Of a DNA stretch of 46,096 bases, positions 25,377 through 32,943 are shown in pieces. Every line of letters starts with the position of its first letter. Positions within the stretch are counted from its first letter, which is position 1. Source of the DNA: JALVDI01 sp039186435 (GTDB lineage Bacteria > Myxococcota_A > Polyangia > Polyangiales > Houyiibacteriaceae); the NCBI GenBank assembly GCA_039186435.1, contig JBCDAA010000018.1, forward strand, positions 1-46,096, given 5' to 3'. Under the pieces are notes generated by a model. It saw only the letters and a program-made list of their open reading frames with translations, was not told the origin of the DNA and did no database searches. Position numbers and translations under genes: made by a program.

Positions 25377-26750
25377 ATGCGAATGGCCGTCCTGGTGGCG
25401 CTGCTCGGCGTGAGCGCGACCGTCTCCGCACAGCGCAACATTGACATCGAACGCTTTCGCCCGGCGTTCGATCATGAAGGCTTTCTGGGTCTCAACGGAA
25501 CGTCGACGCCCGGTCCGTGGCGGTGGAATGTCGGTCTGTGGTTGAACTACTCGAAGTCGCCGCTGACGGGGCGAACCGCGGGCGGGACCCGCGATGTGAT
25601 CCGCCATCGATTTGGGGGTGACCTTCAGCTGCAGCTCGGACTTGGAGGTCGTTTCGCAGTCGCCGTCGACGTTCCGCTCGTCTTTCATCAGACCACGCGA
25701 ACGGAGGTGCTCGCCGACGGAGGGCCCACGCTTCAGTCGAGCGCGTTTGGGGATCCACGCGTCGCGCTGCGGGCGCGCTTGTACGGACGCGACTCGAAGG
25801 TTCTTCGGCAGCGCAACGAAGGACCGGGCATTTCTCTCCTCGCTGCGACGACGCTTCCGGTTGGCAACGAAGGATCGTTTTCGGGAGAGGGACAGTTCAC
25901 GTTTGAGCTTCAGCTCGCGGCGGACTTCCACGTCTTCGGTGCAGGTGCCGGCGTGATGCTCGGTTGGCGCCATCGGCCGAACGATCGGGTGATCGGTACG
26001 GTGGTGTTTCGCGACCAGCTGCTCTTCGGCGTGGGCCTGAAGGTACCGATCCCCGTCACGACGGACCTCGCAGCGATTCTCGAAGTGCAGGGCGCGCTCG
26101 ATGCCCGCGACCCCTTTGGGGGAGGCGCTCGGCAGGCGATCGAGGGCGAGCTCGGAATTCAGTTTCGGCGAAACCATGTGTCCTACGTGGCGGGTGTCGG
26201 GGTTGGGTTTACCAACGGGGTTGGGACTCCGACGGTGCGCGGCCTCTTTGGTATTCAGTGGGCACCCCGCGAGGCGGATGCCGATGGCGACGGGATTTCG
26301 GACGACGAGGATTCCTGCCCGCATCTTCCGGAAGATTTCGATGGTTTCGACGACCTCGACGGGTGCATGGACCCTGACAACGACAACGACTTCATCCCCG
26401 ATGTGGACGATCAGTGCCCGAACGAAGAGGCGCTCGAGGGCTACGACGAGGACGAGGACGGCTGCACCGATCCCGGCGCGCCGGACCCGTCGGACCTGAA
26501 TGCATCGGGGGAGAGCGACGCCGACGATGGTGCCGACGCTGACCCGGACGCCGACGGAGACGCCGACGGAGACGCCGACGGAGACGCCGACGGAGATGCC
26601 GACGGAGATGCCGACGCCGACGCCGACGCCGACGGAGATGGAGACGCCGACCGAGGCGACGACGCCACCGACGCGGATGCGGATGCGGCCGACACTCCAG
26701 ACGGCGAAACGAACGCAGCCGAATCCAACGCCGAAGCGAACGGAACCTGA
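25377..26750 (+). CDS. Outer-membrane barrel with TSP3 repeats and acidic tail
   Basis: A 457-residue protein with a Sec signal peptide (cleavage near VSA-QRN). Residues 25-300 have alternating strands typical of an OmpA-like or transporter-like beta-barrel (LQLQLGLGGRFAVAVDVPL, GAGAGVMLGWRHRP). Thrombospondin type 3 calcium loops follow (DADGDGISDDEDSCP, DPDNDNDFIPDVDDQCP, DEDEDGCTDP). The tail from about 390 is almost pure Asp/Ala/Gly, encoded by 12-base repeats, and ends in NAEANGT. The usual C-terminal OmpA peptidoglycan-binding domain is missing, so the tail may stay flexible or face outward. The ATG at 25377 opens a good signal peptide. It is divergent from the PilZ gene. Confidence 0.82.
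   Translation: MRMAVLVALLGVSATVSAQRNIDIERFRPAFDHEGFLGLNGTSTPGPWRWNVGLWLNYSKSPLTGRTAGGTRDVIRHRFGGDLQLQLGLGGRFAVAVDVPLVFHQTTRTEVLADGGPTLQSSAFGDPRVALRARLYGRDSKVLRQRNEGPGISLLAATTLPVGNEGSFSGEGQFTFELQLAADFHVFGAGAGVMLGWRHRPNDRVIGTVVFRDQLLFGVGLKVPIPVTTDLAAILEVQGALDARDPFGGGARQAIEGELGIQFRRNHVSYVAGVGVGFTNGVGTPTVRGLFGIQWAPREADADGDGISDDEDSCPHLPEDFDGFDDLDGCMDPDNDNDFIPDVDDQCPNEEALEGYDEDEDGCTDPGAPDPSDLNASGESDADDGADADPDADGDADGDADGDADGDADGDADADADADGDGDADRGDDATDADADAADTPDGETNAAESNAEANGT
26546..26640 (+). repeat. In-frame 12-bp tandem repeat in the OmpA-like tail
   Basis: Units of GACGCCGACGGA or GATGCCGACGGA encode Asp-Ala-Asp-Gly. About six to eight copies, some diverged. Unit length is a multiple of three, so slippage would change tail length without a frameshift. 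Confidence 0.75.
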
Positions 26751-26775
26751 TCGCGCTCCACGCTCATTCGCGCCC

Positions 26776-26791
26776 CACCTACACGTAGGTG
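26776..26791. promoter_or_regulatory. Inverted repeat CACCTAC-AC-GTAGGTG
   Basis: Perfect 7-base arms with a two-base centre, 25 bases after the OmpA-like stop. There is no T run, so it is a weak terminator candidate; a regulator site is equally possible. The rest of 26751-26999 shows no gene. Confidence 0.35.
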
Positions 26792-26943
26792 ATCGGGGGG
26801 TGCGTTTTCGCCTGCGTCCGCACCTTCCATCCTGCCGGGTCCGCCGGCCGGAAACTATTCGCGTTTCCCCTACGCGTCGGGTGGGTGACCCATTTGGGTG
26901 AATGAACCGATCGGTGCCGGCGTCCGAGTTTGCGAGCGGCGGG

Positions 26944-26973
26944 TTGACGCCATAGGCACGCGTCCCCGATTCT
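26944..26973 (+). promoter_or_regulatory. Weak sigma-70-type promoter candidate for the HEAT-repeat gene
   Basis: TTGACG at 26944-26949 is followed after 18 bases by GATTCT (26968-26973), only a partial -10 match. It lies 26 bases before the chosen start codon. Confidence 0.25.
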
Positions 26974-26999
26974 TTAAGAGCCCCCTGGCACGGTGGAGA

Positions 27000-27926
27000 A
27001 TGGGCGAGTTCAGGACACGACGGAGAAGCGTTTCCCGATGGATCGCTGCGTGTGCGCTTTTGGTAGGCGCCGCGTCGGTGCCGCTCTCTGCCCAGGACAC
27101 GCGTGCGATGCTTCGCGCGTTGAACGGAAGCAGCGATTTTCGCGTTCGCGTTCAAGCCGCGTTTGCGCTCGGCAACACCGGCGACGCGCAACATCGACGC
27201 GCGCTCGAAACCGCGCTTCGTGATTCGAACCCCGCGGTGCGCGCCGCGGCGGCAACGGCGCTCGGTCGTCTTGGCAATCGCGCGGCGCTCAACGCGCTTC
27301 GTGCGGCGACGCGCGACTCGTCCGCGGCCGTGCGGATGCAGGCTCAGCGATCGATTCGAACGCTCAATGAAGCGACGACTACCGCGCGGGAGGCGGCGCC
27401 CCGACAGCGACGACAAGGTGGGGGTTTCTATCCCGCTGTCACCGTCGCACCTTCGGCCGATTCCGTTCCGTGGCCACGCATTCGCTACGTCGTGGTGCTC
27501 GGTTCCATGAACAACCGGTCTCGATTCCGAGGGCAGCCTCTTGAGACCCACATGCGCAATGAGGTGCACAGCACGCTCCGCCTTCTTCGTGGCGTTGCGG
27601 TGTTCCCGAGCACCGAGCTGCGCCGCGAGGACGAGCGTCAGATTCGCCGCCGTCGGCTCCCGAAGCTCCAGCTGGATGGCAGCCTTACCAACGTTCAGCC
27701 GCGCCGAGCCCGAAGCGAGCTTTCGGTTCGATGCGAGGTCAGCCTGATGCTCCTCGACGATGGGAGCATCCGGGGCATGATGAACGGCGCCGCGACGGGA
27801 AGTGAGCCGCCTCGGGGGGATCGGCGGGCGCAGACGGCCCGATTGGCCCAGCAGGCGCTCTCCGCGGCGGTCCGGAGCGCCATGGCCAGCGCCCCTACCG
27901 CGCTCGCCCGGGCCGCTCGGCACTGA
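27000..27926 (+). CDS. Exported HEAT-repeat protein
   Basis: A 308-residue protein with a Sec signal peptide (RWIAACALLVGAASVPLSAQ). Residues about 30-120 hold three HEAT/PBS-type helical repeats (VRVQAAFALGNTG, AVRAAAATALGRLGN, AVRMQAQRSIRTL), probably a protein-binding surface in the periplasm. The remaining 180 residues (RIRYVVVLGSMNNRS, LRLLRGVAVFPS, LQLDGSL) look like an alpha/beta domain seen in other deltaproteobacterial HEAT proteins, but I do not recognise it. ATG at 27000 is chosen because GGTGGAG precedes it and the signal peptide starts soon after; an upstream in-frame ATG at 26898 would add 34 unlikely residues. Role unknown. Confidence 0.78.
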   Translation: MGEFRTRRRSVSRWIAACALLVGAASVPLSAQDTRAMLRALNGSSDFRVRVQAAFALGNTGDAQHRRALETALRDSNPAVRAAAATALGRLGNRAALNALRAATRDSSAAVRMQAQRSIRTLNEATTTAREAAPRQRRQGGGFYPAVTVAPSADSVPWPRIRYVVVLGSMNNRSRFRGQPLETHMRNEVHSTLRLLRGVAVFPSTELRREDERQIRRRRLPKLQLDGSLTNVQPRRARSELSVRCEVSLMLLDDGSIRGMMNGAATGSEPPRGDRRAQTARLAQQALSAAVRSAMASAPTALARAARH

Positions 27927-27962
27927 GTTTTGCGCTTTGCGCCGCTGTCGGGGCGGAATCCG

Positions 27963-27991
27963 TTGACAGCCGGGGCCTCGATCAAGAGGAT
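27963..27991 (+). promoter_or_regulatory. Promoter candidate for the lone receiver gene
   Basis: A perfect TTGACA (27963-27968) is followed 17 bases later by GAGGAT, a weak -10. A GCAGGA Shine-Dalgarno sequence lies five or six bases before the ATG at 28006. Confidence 0.3.
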
Positions 27992-28005
27992 GCGGGCAGG
28001 AAATT

Positions 28006-28398
28006 ATGGCCGATCTTACTGGCAAGACCGTGCTTTGTGCCGACGACGATCTCGAGATCTTGGGCCTCGTCACCCGGCATATGAAGTCTTTGGGCGCGAC
28101 GATTCTTGAAGCCTCGGACGGAGAGGAAGCCCTCCGCACCGCTCGAGCCGAAAAGCCTTATCTCATCGTACTCGACGTGATGATGCCCGGGATGAGTGGC
28201 TGGGAGGTCTGCCGCGCCGTTCGAGAGGACGAGTCGCTGGCGAAGACCGCGGTGCTCATGCTCACCGGAATCGGCGAGCGCCTCAACGAGATGACCTCGC
28301 CCCTCTACGGCGCGGATGGGTTTCTCGACAAGCCCTTCGATCTCGACGATCTCGACCGAAAGATCGACGAAGTCCTCGAAGCCCGCGCCAACGCCTAG
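28006..28398 (+). CDS. Single-domain response regulator (CheY-like)
   Basis: A 130-residue receiver domain with no output domain. The acidic pair is Asp13-Asp14-Asp15 (CADDDLE), the phosphorylated residue is Asp57 in VLDVMMPGMSG, and the switch residues are Thr87 and Lys109 (FLDKPF). All receiver residues are present, so it should accept phosphate from a histidine kinase. None is encoded in this window, so it is an orphan. A good Shine-Dalgarno sequence supports the start. Myxobacteria have many such stand-alone receivers that act through protein contacts. The region after it is a 246-base spacer before the PpiC operon. Confidence 0.93.
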   Translation: MADLTGKTVLCADDDLEILGLVTRHMKSLGATILEASDGEEALRTARAEKPYLIVLDVMMPGMSGWEVCRAVREDESLAKTAVLMLTGIGERLNEMTSPLYGADGFLDKPFDLDDLDRKIDEVLEARANA

Positions 28399-28644
28399 GC
28401 TCCCGTTTGACGACCAGGGCCCAATTTCACGGGCTCTCCCGATCGATCCAGCGGACGTTGACACTTGGGGACGATCCTGTTCAACGACAGGCCCGAATCA
28501 CGAGTGGTTCTCCGCAGATACGGACATTTGCCGTCAAATCCCTCCGTCCCCACCTGGAAACGTTCGCCTGGAGAAATGCGGCGGCCGTTGATGGTGTTGG
28601 GGGGCTATGCTACTCGCCCGCTCATTGCTGCGCGGCTTTTCCCT
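28399..28644. other. Leader region of the seven-gene operon
   Basis: 246 bases without a convincing gene. It holds an imperfect GGGCCC/GGGCTC stem near 28420-28437 that may end the receiver transcript, and a TTGACA at 28458-28463 with no good -10 after it. An in-frame ATG at 28465 would lengthen the PpiC protein by 60 residues that do not resemble a signal. Confidence 0.4.
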
Positions 28645-29757
28645 ATGATTTCGATTCGTCTCATCCTCGTTTCGCTCCTTCTCTCCTTGGGCACCGTCGC
28701 CGCTTGCGGTGGTGACGACGACGAAGGATCCGAGCAGGGCGAGGGCGACGAAAACGAAGAGCCTGCCGCGCGTCACGGCCTCTCCGCCGAACAAGCCGGG
28801 GAGCTCCTCGTCAAAGTCGGCGAGACCGAGATCACCGTCGGTGAGTTCGCAGACCGTCTCGCCGACCAGTCGCCCTACCTCCGCGCGCGCTACAACACCC
28901 CCGAGCGCCGTCGCGAGTTCCTCGACAACCTGATCCGCTTTGAACTTCTCGCCGCGGAAGCCGAGCGTCGCGGCCTCGGCGATCTCCCGGAGGTCGCCCG
29001 CACGCGCAAGCAGGTGATGATCCAGCAGATGATGAAGGAGCGCTTCGAAGACCGCATTCGTCTCGCGGACGTGACCGACGAAGAGGTTCGCAGCTACTAC
29101 GAAGAACACCGCAGCGAGTTCAACAAACCCGCGCAGGTTCGCGCGAGCCACATCTTCATCAAGAACCGCGCGGCCGCGCAGCGCGTCCTCAACCAGATCC
29201 TCGCCGCCCCCGACGACGTGGCGCTCTTCCGCCAGCTTGCCGAGGAGCACAACGAAGACCCGGAAACGAGTCGTGGATCTCGCCGCGGCGATCTTCGTTT
29301 CTTCAGCCGGGACGGAAGCCGCTCGGAAAACACCGGCGAAACCGAACCGCCGGTCGCTGCTGCGGTGGCCGAAGCCGCCTTTGGTCTCGATCGCATCGGC
29401 GCGGTGTACTCGGAGCTCGTCGAAACGCCCGACGGCTATCACATCCTCAAGGTCACCGGCCGGCGCGCCGCGCTCGAGCGAACTCTCGAAGAAGCGCGCC
29501 GCCCGATTCAGAACCGTCTTTGGCGTGAAAAGCGGGAGGGCGCGGTTGAAGACTTCGTCGCGCGCCTTCGCCGGGAAGCAATGGTTGAAGCCAACGCGGC
29601 CGCGCTCGAGTCGGTTCGCGTGGATCTCGAAGGCGTTGGGTCGCCGGTGCAGATTCCGAACGTTCCGACTCCTGCAGCCATGACCGCGAATCCCGCGGCG
29701 ATGAGCCCTGCGGCGATGAGTCCTGCGGCGATGAGCGCGACGATGGAGACTGAATGA
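28645..29757 (+). CDS. Lipoprotein parvulin-type peptidyl-prolyl isomerase (PpiC/PrsA-like)
   Basis: A 370-residue lipoprotein (GTVAAC, then GGDDDE) of the PrsA/SurA type. An N-terminal chaperone part (about 35-150: VGETEITVGEFADRL, RREFLDNLIRFELL) is followed by a rotamase domain (about 160-280: VRASHIFIKN, RRGDLRFFSRDG, ELVETPDGYHILKVTGRR). It should assist folding of exported proteins as a membrane-tethered periplasmic factor. The C terminus has a short PAAMS repeat array. ATG at 28645 directly precedes the signal. The next gene starts inside this stop (ATGA), so the two PPIases are coupled. It is first in a seven-gene operon. Confidence 0.88.
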   Translation: MISIRLILVSLLLSLGTVAACGGDDDEGSEQGEGDENEEPAARHGLSAEQAGELLVKVGETEITVGEFADRLADQSPYLRARYNTPERRREFLDNLIRFELLAAEAERRGLGDLPEVARTRKQVMIQQMMKERFEDRIRLADVTDEEVRSYYEEHRSEFNKPAQVRASHIFIKNRAAAQRVLNQILAAPDDVALFRQLAEEHNEDPETSRGSRRGDLRFFSRDGSRSENTGETEPPVAAAVAEAAFGLDRIGAVYSELVETPDGYHILKVTGRRAALERTLEEARRPIQNRLWREKREGAVEDFVARLRREAMVEANAAALESVRVDLEGVGSPVQIPNVPTPAAMTANPAAMSPAAMSPAAMSATMETE

Positions 29758-30692
29758 TGCGTGTACTGCTCGCCCTCGCGATGCTCGTCGTCACCACCGT
29801 GTCCGCGCGCGCGGATGTGATCGAGCGCGTCGTCGCCACCATCAACGAAGACGCGATTTTTCTCAGCGAGCTTCGCCGTCGAGCGACCCCTTTCCTCGAG
29901 CAGGTGATGAGCCAGCCGACGCAGGAGTCGCGTATGGCCGCGTTGCGCCAGCTCTATTCGGAGCTGTTGGAGCGCCTGATCGACGAGGAGCTTTTTCAGC
30001 AGGCCGCGCAGCGTCTTCAGGTTCGCGTGACGAGCCGCGACGTGCAGCGCGCGGTGCAAAACGTGATTCAGCAGAACGGCCTCAGCGAGGAAGAGTTCTG
30101 GCAGGCGGTCGAAGCGCAGGGCTACACAGAAGCGCAGTATCGCTCGGACCTACGGCGCCAGCTCCTTCGCCTTAAAGTGCTGAACCAGCGCGTGCGCGGC
30201 CGCGTGAACATCACCGAGGCCGACGTTCGCCAGATCTACGAGCAGCGGGTGCGCCAGGCGAATCGACGCCTTCGCTTTCGAACCTCACAGGTGTTCTTTC
30301 CGATCGAGGACAGCTCCGCGACGGCGGTTGCGCAAGCACGCGCGGCTGCCGAAGCGGTTCGTCGCGAGGTGAGCGCGGACAACTTTGGGCAAGCCATCGA
30401 CACCTACGGCGGCGGCGAGCTCGGCTGGCTTCGGCAGGGCGATCTCTCGCCGGACATGGAAGAGGTTCTTCTCGCCATGGACGCCGGCGAGGTCAGCGAC
30501 CCTGTACGGAGCGACAACGGCTTTCACATCTTTCTCCTCCACGAGCGCGAGCGCGGCGGTGCGAACATTCCTTCCTACGACGACCTGAAGGAACAGATTT
30601 ATCAGGAGATGCTCGGGCGCGCGATGGAGCGTCAGGAGGCCGCGTTTCTTCAAGAGCTCCGCCGTAACGCGATCGTTTCGCGGCGTCTGTGA
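29754..30692 (+). CDS. SurA-like periplasmic peptidyl-prolyl isomerase
   Basis: A 312-residue protein with a cleavable signal (LVVTTVSARA-DVIERVV). The SurA N-domain is clear (VVATINEDAIFLSELRRRA, LLERLIDEELFQQAAQRLQV). One parvulin domain follows (about 170-265: TSQVFFPIEDS, GGGELGWLRQGDLS, VRSDNGFHIFLLHE), whereas E. coli SurA has two. It should chaperone outer-membrane proteins in the periplasm. It overlaps the PpiC lipoprotein by four bases and is itself overlapped by the next GTG start. Two parvulin proteins side by side suggest different client steps, soluble versus membrane-tethered. Confidence 0.9.
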   Translation: MMRVLLALAMLVVTTVSARADVIERVVATINEDAIFLSELRRRATPFLEQVMSQPTQESRMAALRQLYSELLERLIDEELFQQAAQRLQVRVTSRDVQRAVQNVIQQNGLSEEEFWQAVEAQGYTEAQYRSDLRRQLLRLKVLNQRVRGRVNITEADVRQIYEQRVRQANRRLRFRTSQVFFPIEDSSATAVAQARAAAEAVRREVSADNFGQAIDTYGGGELGWLRQGDLSPDMEEVLLAMDAGEVSDPVRSDNGFHIFLLHERERGGANIPSYDDLKEQIYQEMLGRAMERQEAAFLQELRRNAIVSRRL

Positions 30693-31177
30693 GTCGATCC
30701 TGGATCACCGCGGGCGTTCTTCTCGCGGGGCTTTCGGCGGCTGCGTGGTTTACGCGTCGCTCCCACATCGCTGACTTTCGTATCGACCCGGTGCCCTCCG
30801 AAGAGGCCCTCGAGGGACCCGAGCAGCTCGCGGCACGCGTGCGCTACTCGGAGCCTTTTCAGGTGCGGCGACGTTCCGTTTCCGTGGAGCTCGAAGGAAG
30901 GGCGCTCGCCAGCGTTTCCCTCGTGGAACAGGAGAGCGAGCGTCCGCCCGCCGTCGCCGAAATCGAAGTGGAAGCGCCCGGCCGGGGTCGTTTTGCGAGC
31001 GTCACGCCAGGCGTTTATCGACTGCGGACGATCGCGGAAGGTCGAGGTCCGGTGGTGGTTCGTGTTCACGAGGGGGGTATTTCGCCGATGTGGTTTGCCC
31101 TTGCTGCGCTCTTGGTCCTCGTTCCGCCTGCGCTGGGAACAGCGAGGGTGTGGACCTCCAAAGGAACACTGCGGTAG
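30689..31177 (+). CDS. Two-TM hypothetical protein in the PPIase operon
   Basis: A 162-residue protein with an N-terminal hydrophobic segment (about 7-22), a beta-rich periplasmic stretch of about 105 residues (VELEGRALASVSLVEQE, GVYRLRTIAEGRGPVVVRVHEGG) and a C-terminal helix (about 134-152). No known domain. The GTG start overlaps the SurA-like stop by four bases. It sits between the folding genes and the DUF350/aminopropyltransferase pair and could connect them at the membrane, which is guesswork. Confidence 0.7.
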   Translation: MSRSWITAGVLLAGLSAAAWFTRRSHIADFRIDPVPSEEALEGPEQLAARVRYSEPFQVRRRSVSVELEGRALASVSLVEQESERPPAVAEIEVEAPGRGRFASVTPGVYRLRTIAEGRGPVVVRVHEGGISPMWFALAALLVLVPPALGTARVWTSKGTLR

Positions 31178-31186
31178 AACACCCCC

Positions 31187-31405
31187 GTGGACTGGGCTTC
31201 GATCGGAAACGCCGCCGTTCAATCACTCATCTTCAGCGTGATTGGGCTTGTTGTTTTCACGCTGGCGTTTTGGGTCATCACCAAGCTCACTCCCTTTTCG
31301 GTTCGTAAGGAGCTCGAGGAAGATCAAAACACGGCGCTCGCTGTCGTGATCGGGTCGGTGATCCTTGGCTTTAGCCTGATCATCGCCGCCGCCATTCTCG
31401 GGTAG
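31187..31405 (+). CDS. DUF350-type small membrane protein
   Basis: A 72-residue protein with two hydrophobic helices (about 14-33 and 49-71) and the family pattern EEDQNTALAVVIGSVILGFSL. DUF350 proteins are typically longer, with two such units; this is one half-length unit. GTG start, nine bases after the preceding gene and eight bases before the aminopropyltransferase. To my knowledge DUF350 genes often lie beside spermidine-synthase-like membrane proteins; their function is unsettled. The pairing here supports a shared job. Confidence 0.8.
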   Translation: MDWASIGNAAVQSLIFSVIGLVVFTLAFWVITKLTPFSVRKELEEDQNTALAVVIGSVILGFSLIIAAAILG

Positions 31406-31413
31406 TCGACCAG

Positions 31414-32943
31414 GTGACCGAAGCGCGAACGCAGCGGCTCAAGACGCCGCTCCTCTTCGTCACCGTCCTCATCATCGCGACCTCGGGGCTCGTCTACGAG
31501 CTCCTCGCGGGGACCGTCGCGAGCTACGTCCTCGGCGATTCGGTCACGCAGTTCTCGACGACGATCGGCACGTATCTCTTCGCGATGGGGATCGGGAGCT
31601 TTCTCTCCCGCTACGTCAAGAAGGACGTCGCGCGCCGCTTTGTGGAGGTTGAGCTCAGCGCCGCGATCCTGGGCGGAATGTCCGCGCCGCTTCTCTTTCT
31701 CGGCTTTGCGACGGCGGACGCGTTCGAAGTGCTGCTCTACACGACGATTCTCGCGATCGGGACGCTGGTGGGCCTCGAGATCCCGCTGCTGATGCGGATT
31801 TTGCGGGAGGAGCTCGCCTTTGAGGAGCTGGTCGCAAAGGTACTCACCTTCGACTACGTTGGCGCGCTTCTCGGTTCGGTGCTTTTCGCGCTCCTCTTTG
31901 TGCCGACACTCGGTCTGACGCGGACGTCGCTCTTCTTTGGGCTCCTGAATGCCGTGGTCGCTCTGGTGGCGACGCACACCCTCCGCGACTTGATCGACGC
32001 GCGTGCGCGCCGTGCCCTTCGCGTGGTTGCGGGTCTTATCATGGTGATTTTGGGGGTCGCATTTTGGGGCGCCGATCGCTTCACGCAGGTCAGCGAAGAG
32101 CGTCTCTACGGGGAGCCGATCGTCTACTCCGATCAAAGTCCCTTTCAGCGCATTGTCGTGACGCAGAGTGTCGGCACGCAGCTCTACCTCAACGGGCACC
32201 TTCAGCTCAGCACCGCCGACGAGCATCGCTATCACGAGGCCCTCGTGCATCCGGCGTTTTCGATCGCGTCGTCGCATCGGCGCGTGCTTGTTCTCGGCGG
32301 CGGCGATGGCTTCGCGCTTCGGGAGATCTTTCGTTACCCCGGCGTGGAGGAGGTCACCCTCGTCGATTTGGACGAGGCGGTGGTGAGGATGGCCCGCCGC
32401 GTCTTTGCGGAGCACAACAAGCATTCGCTCGACGATCCCCGTCTCGAAATTGTGCACGACGACGCGATGGTTTGGCTCGATGAGGGCGCCGACGGGACGC
32501 GCTACGACGTCGTGATCATCGACTTTCCGGATCCTGGGTCGTTTTCCCTCGGAAAGCTCTACACCCGTCGCTTCTATCATCTGGTTGAGCGAGTTCTCGC
32601 GCCGGATGGGGCGCTGGTGGTGCAGAGCACCTCGCCGCTCTACGCGCGACGAAGCTTCTGGTGCATTGATGCGACCCTTCGCGCTTCGGGGTTTGTGACG
32701 CAGCCCTATCACGCGAACGTGCCGAGCTTTGGGGAGTGGGGGTTTGTGCTCGCCAAGCGCCGACCGTTTGACGTGCCAACGTCGCTGCGCATTTCGGGGC
32801 TTCGCTACCTCGACGAAGCGACGCTTCGCACCCTCTTCGTGTTTCCTCGCGATATGGATCGCGTACCGGTGCGACCGAACGCGTTGAACGAACAAACGCT
32901 GGTTCGCTACTACGACGCCGAGGTGCGCCAGTGGGATCTCTAA
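31414..32943 (+). CDS. speE: Membrane-bound polyamine aminopropyltransferase (spermidine synthase-like)
   Basis: A 509-residue protein. Residues 1-220 hold about six or seven transmembrane helices, absent from soluble SpeE. Residues 225-509 are a spermidine-synthase fold: LQLSTADEHRYHEALVHP, VLVLGGGDGFALRE (295-299), VTLVDLDEAVV, DDAMVWL, and IIDFPDPGS with Asp370 in the place of the catalytic Asp. The dcSAM and polyamine sites therefore look intact, but the acceptor could differ. GTG start. No SpeD or arginine decarboxylase gene is in the window. The gene follows DUF350 and overlaps a FAD oxidoreductase gene by 13 bases, forming the core of a conserved-looking cassette. Confidence 0.85.
   Translation: MTEARTQRLKTPLLFVTVLIIATSGLVYELLAGTVASYVLGDSVTQFSTTIGTYLFAMGIGSFLSRYVKKDVARRFVEVELSAAILGGMSAPLLFLGFATADAFEVLLYTTILAIGTLVGLEIPLLMRILREELAFEELVAKVLTFDYVGALLGSVLFALLFVPTLGLTRTSLFFGLLNAVVALVATHTLRDLIDARARRALRVVAGLIMVILGVAFWGADRFTQVSEERLYGEPIVYSDQSPFQRIVVTQSVGTQLYLNGHLQLSTADEHRYHEALVHPAFSIASSHRRVLVLGGGDGFALREIFRYPGVEEVTLVDLDEAVVRMARRVFAEHNKHSLDDPRLEIVHDDAMVWLDEGADGTRYDVVIIDFPDPGSFSLGKLYTRRFYHLVERVLAPDGALVVQSTSPLYARRSFWCIDATLRASGFVTQPYHANVPSFGEWGFVLAKRRPFDVPTSLRISGLRYLDEATLRTLFVFPRDMDRVPVRPNALNEQTLVRYYDAEVRQWDL

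Noticed and set aside
26546..26640. 12-base repeats as a non-coding satellite
   Set aside because: They keep frame and encode the Asp/Ala/Gly tail of an intact gene.
25251..28139. 962-codon open frame on the minus strand
   Set aside because: Antisense to the barrel and HEAT-repeat genes; Arg/Ser-rich, and its VGVGVG stretch is simply the complement of the Asp/Ala/Gly tail repeats.
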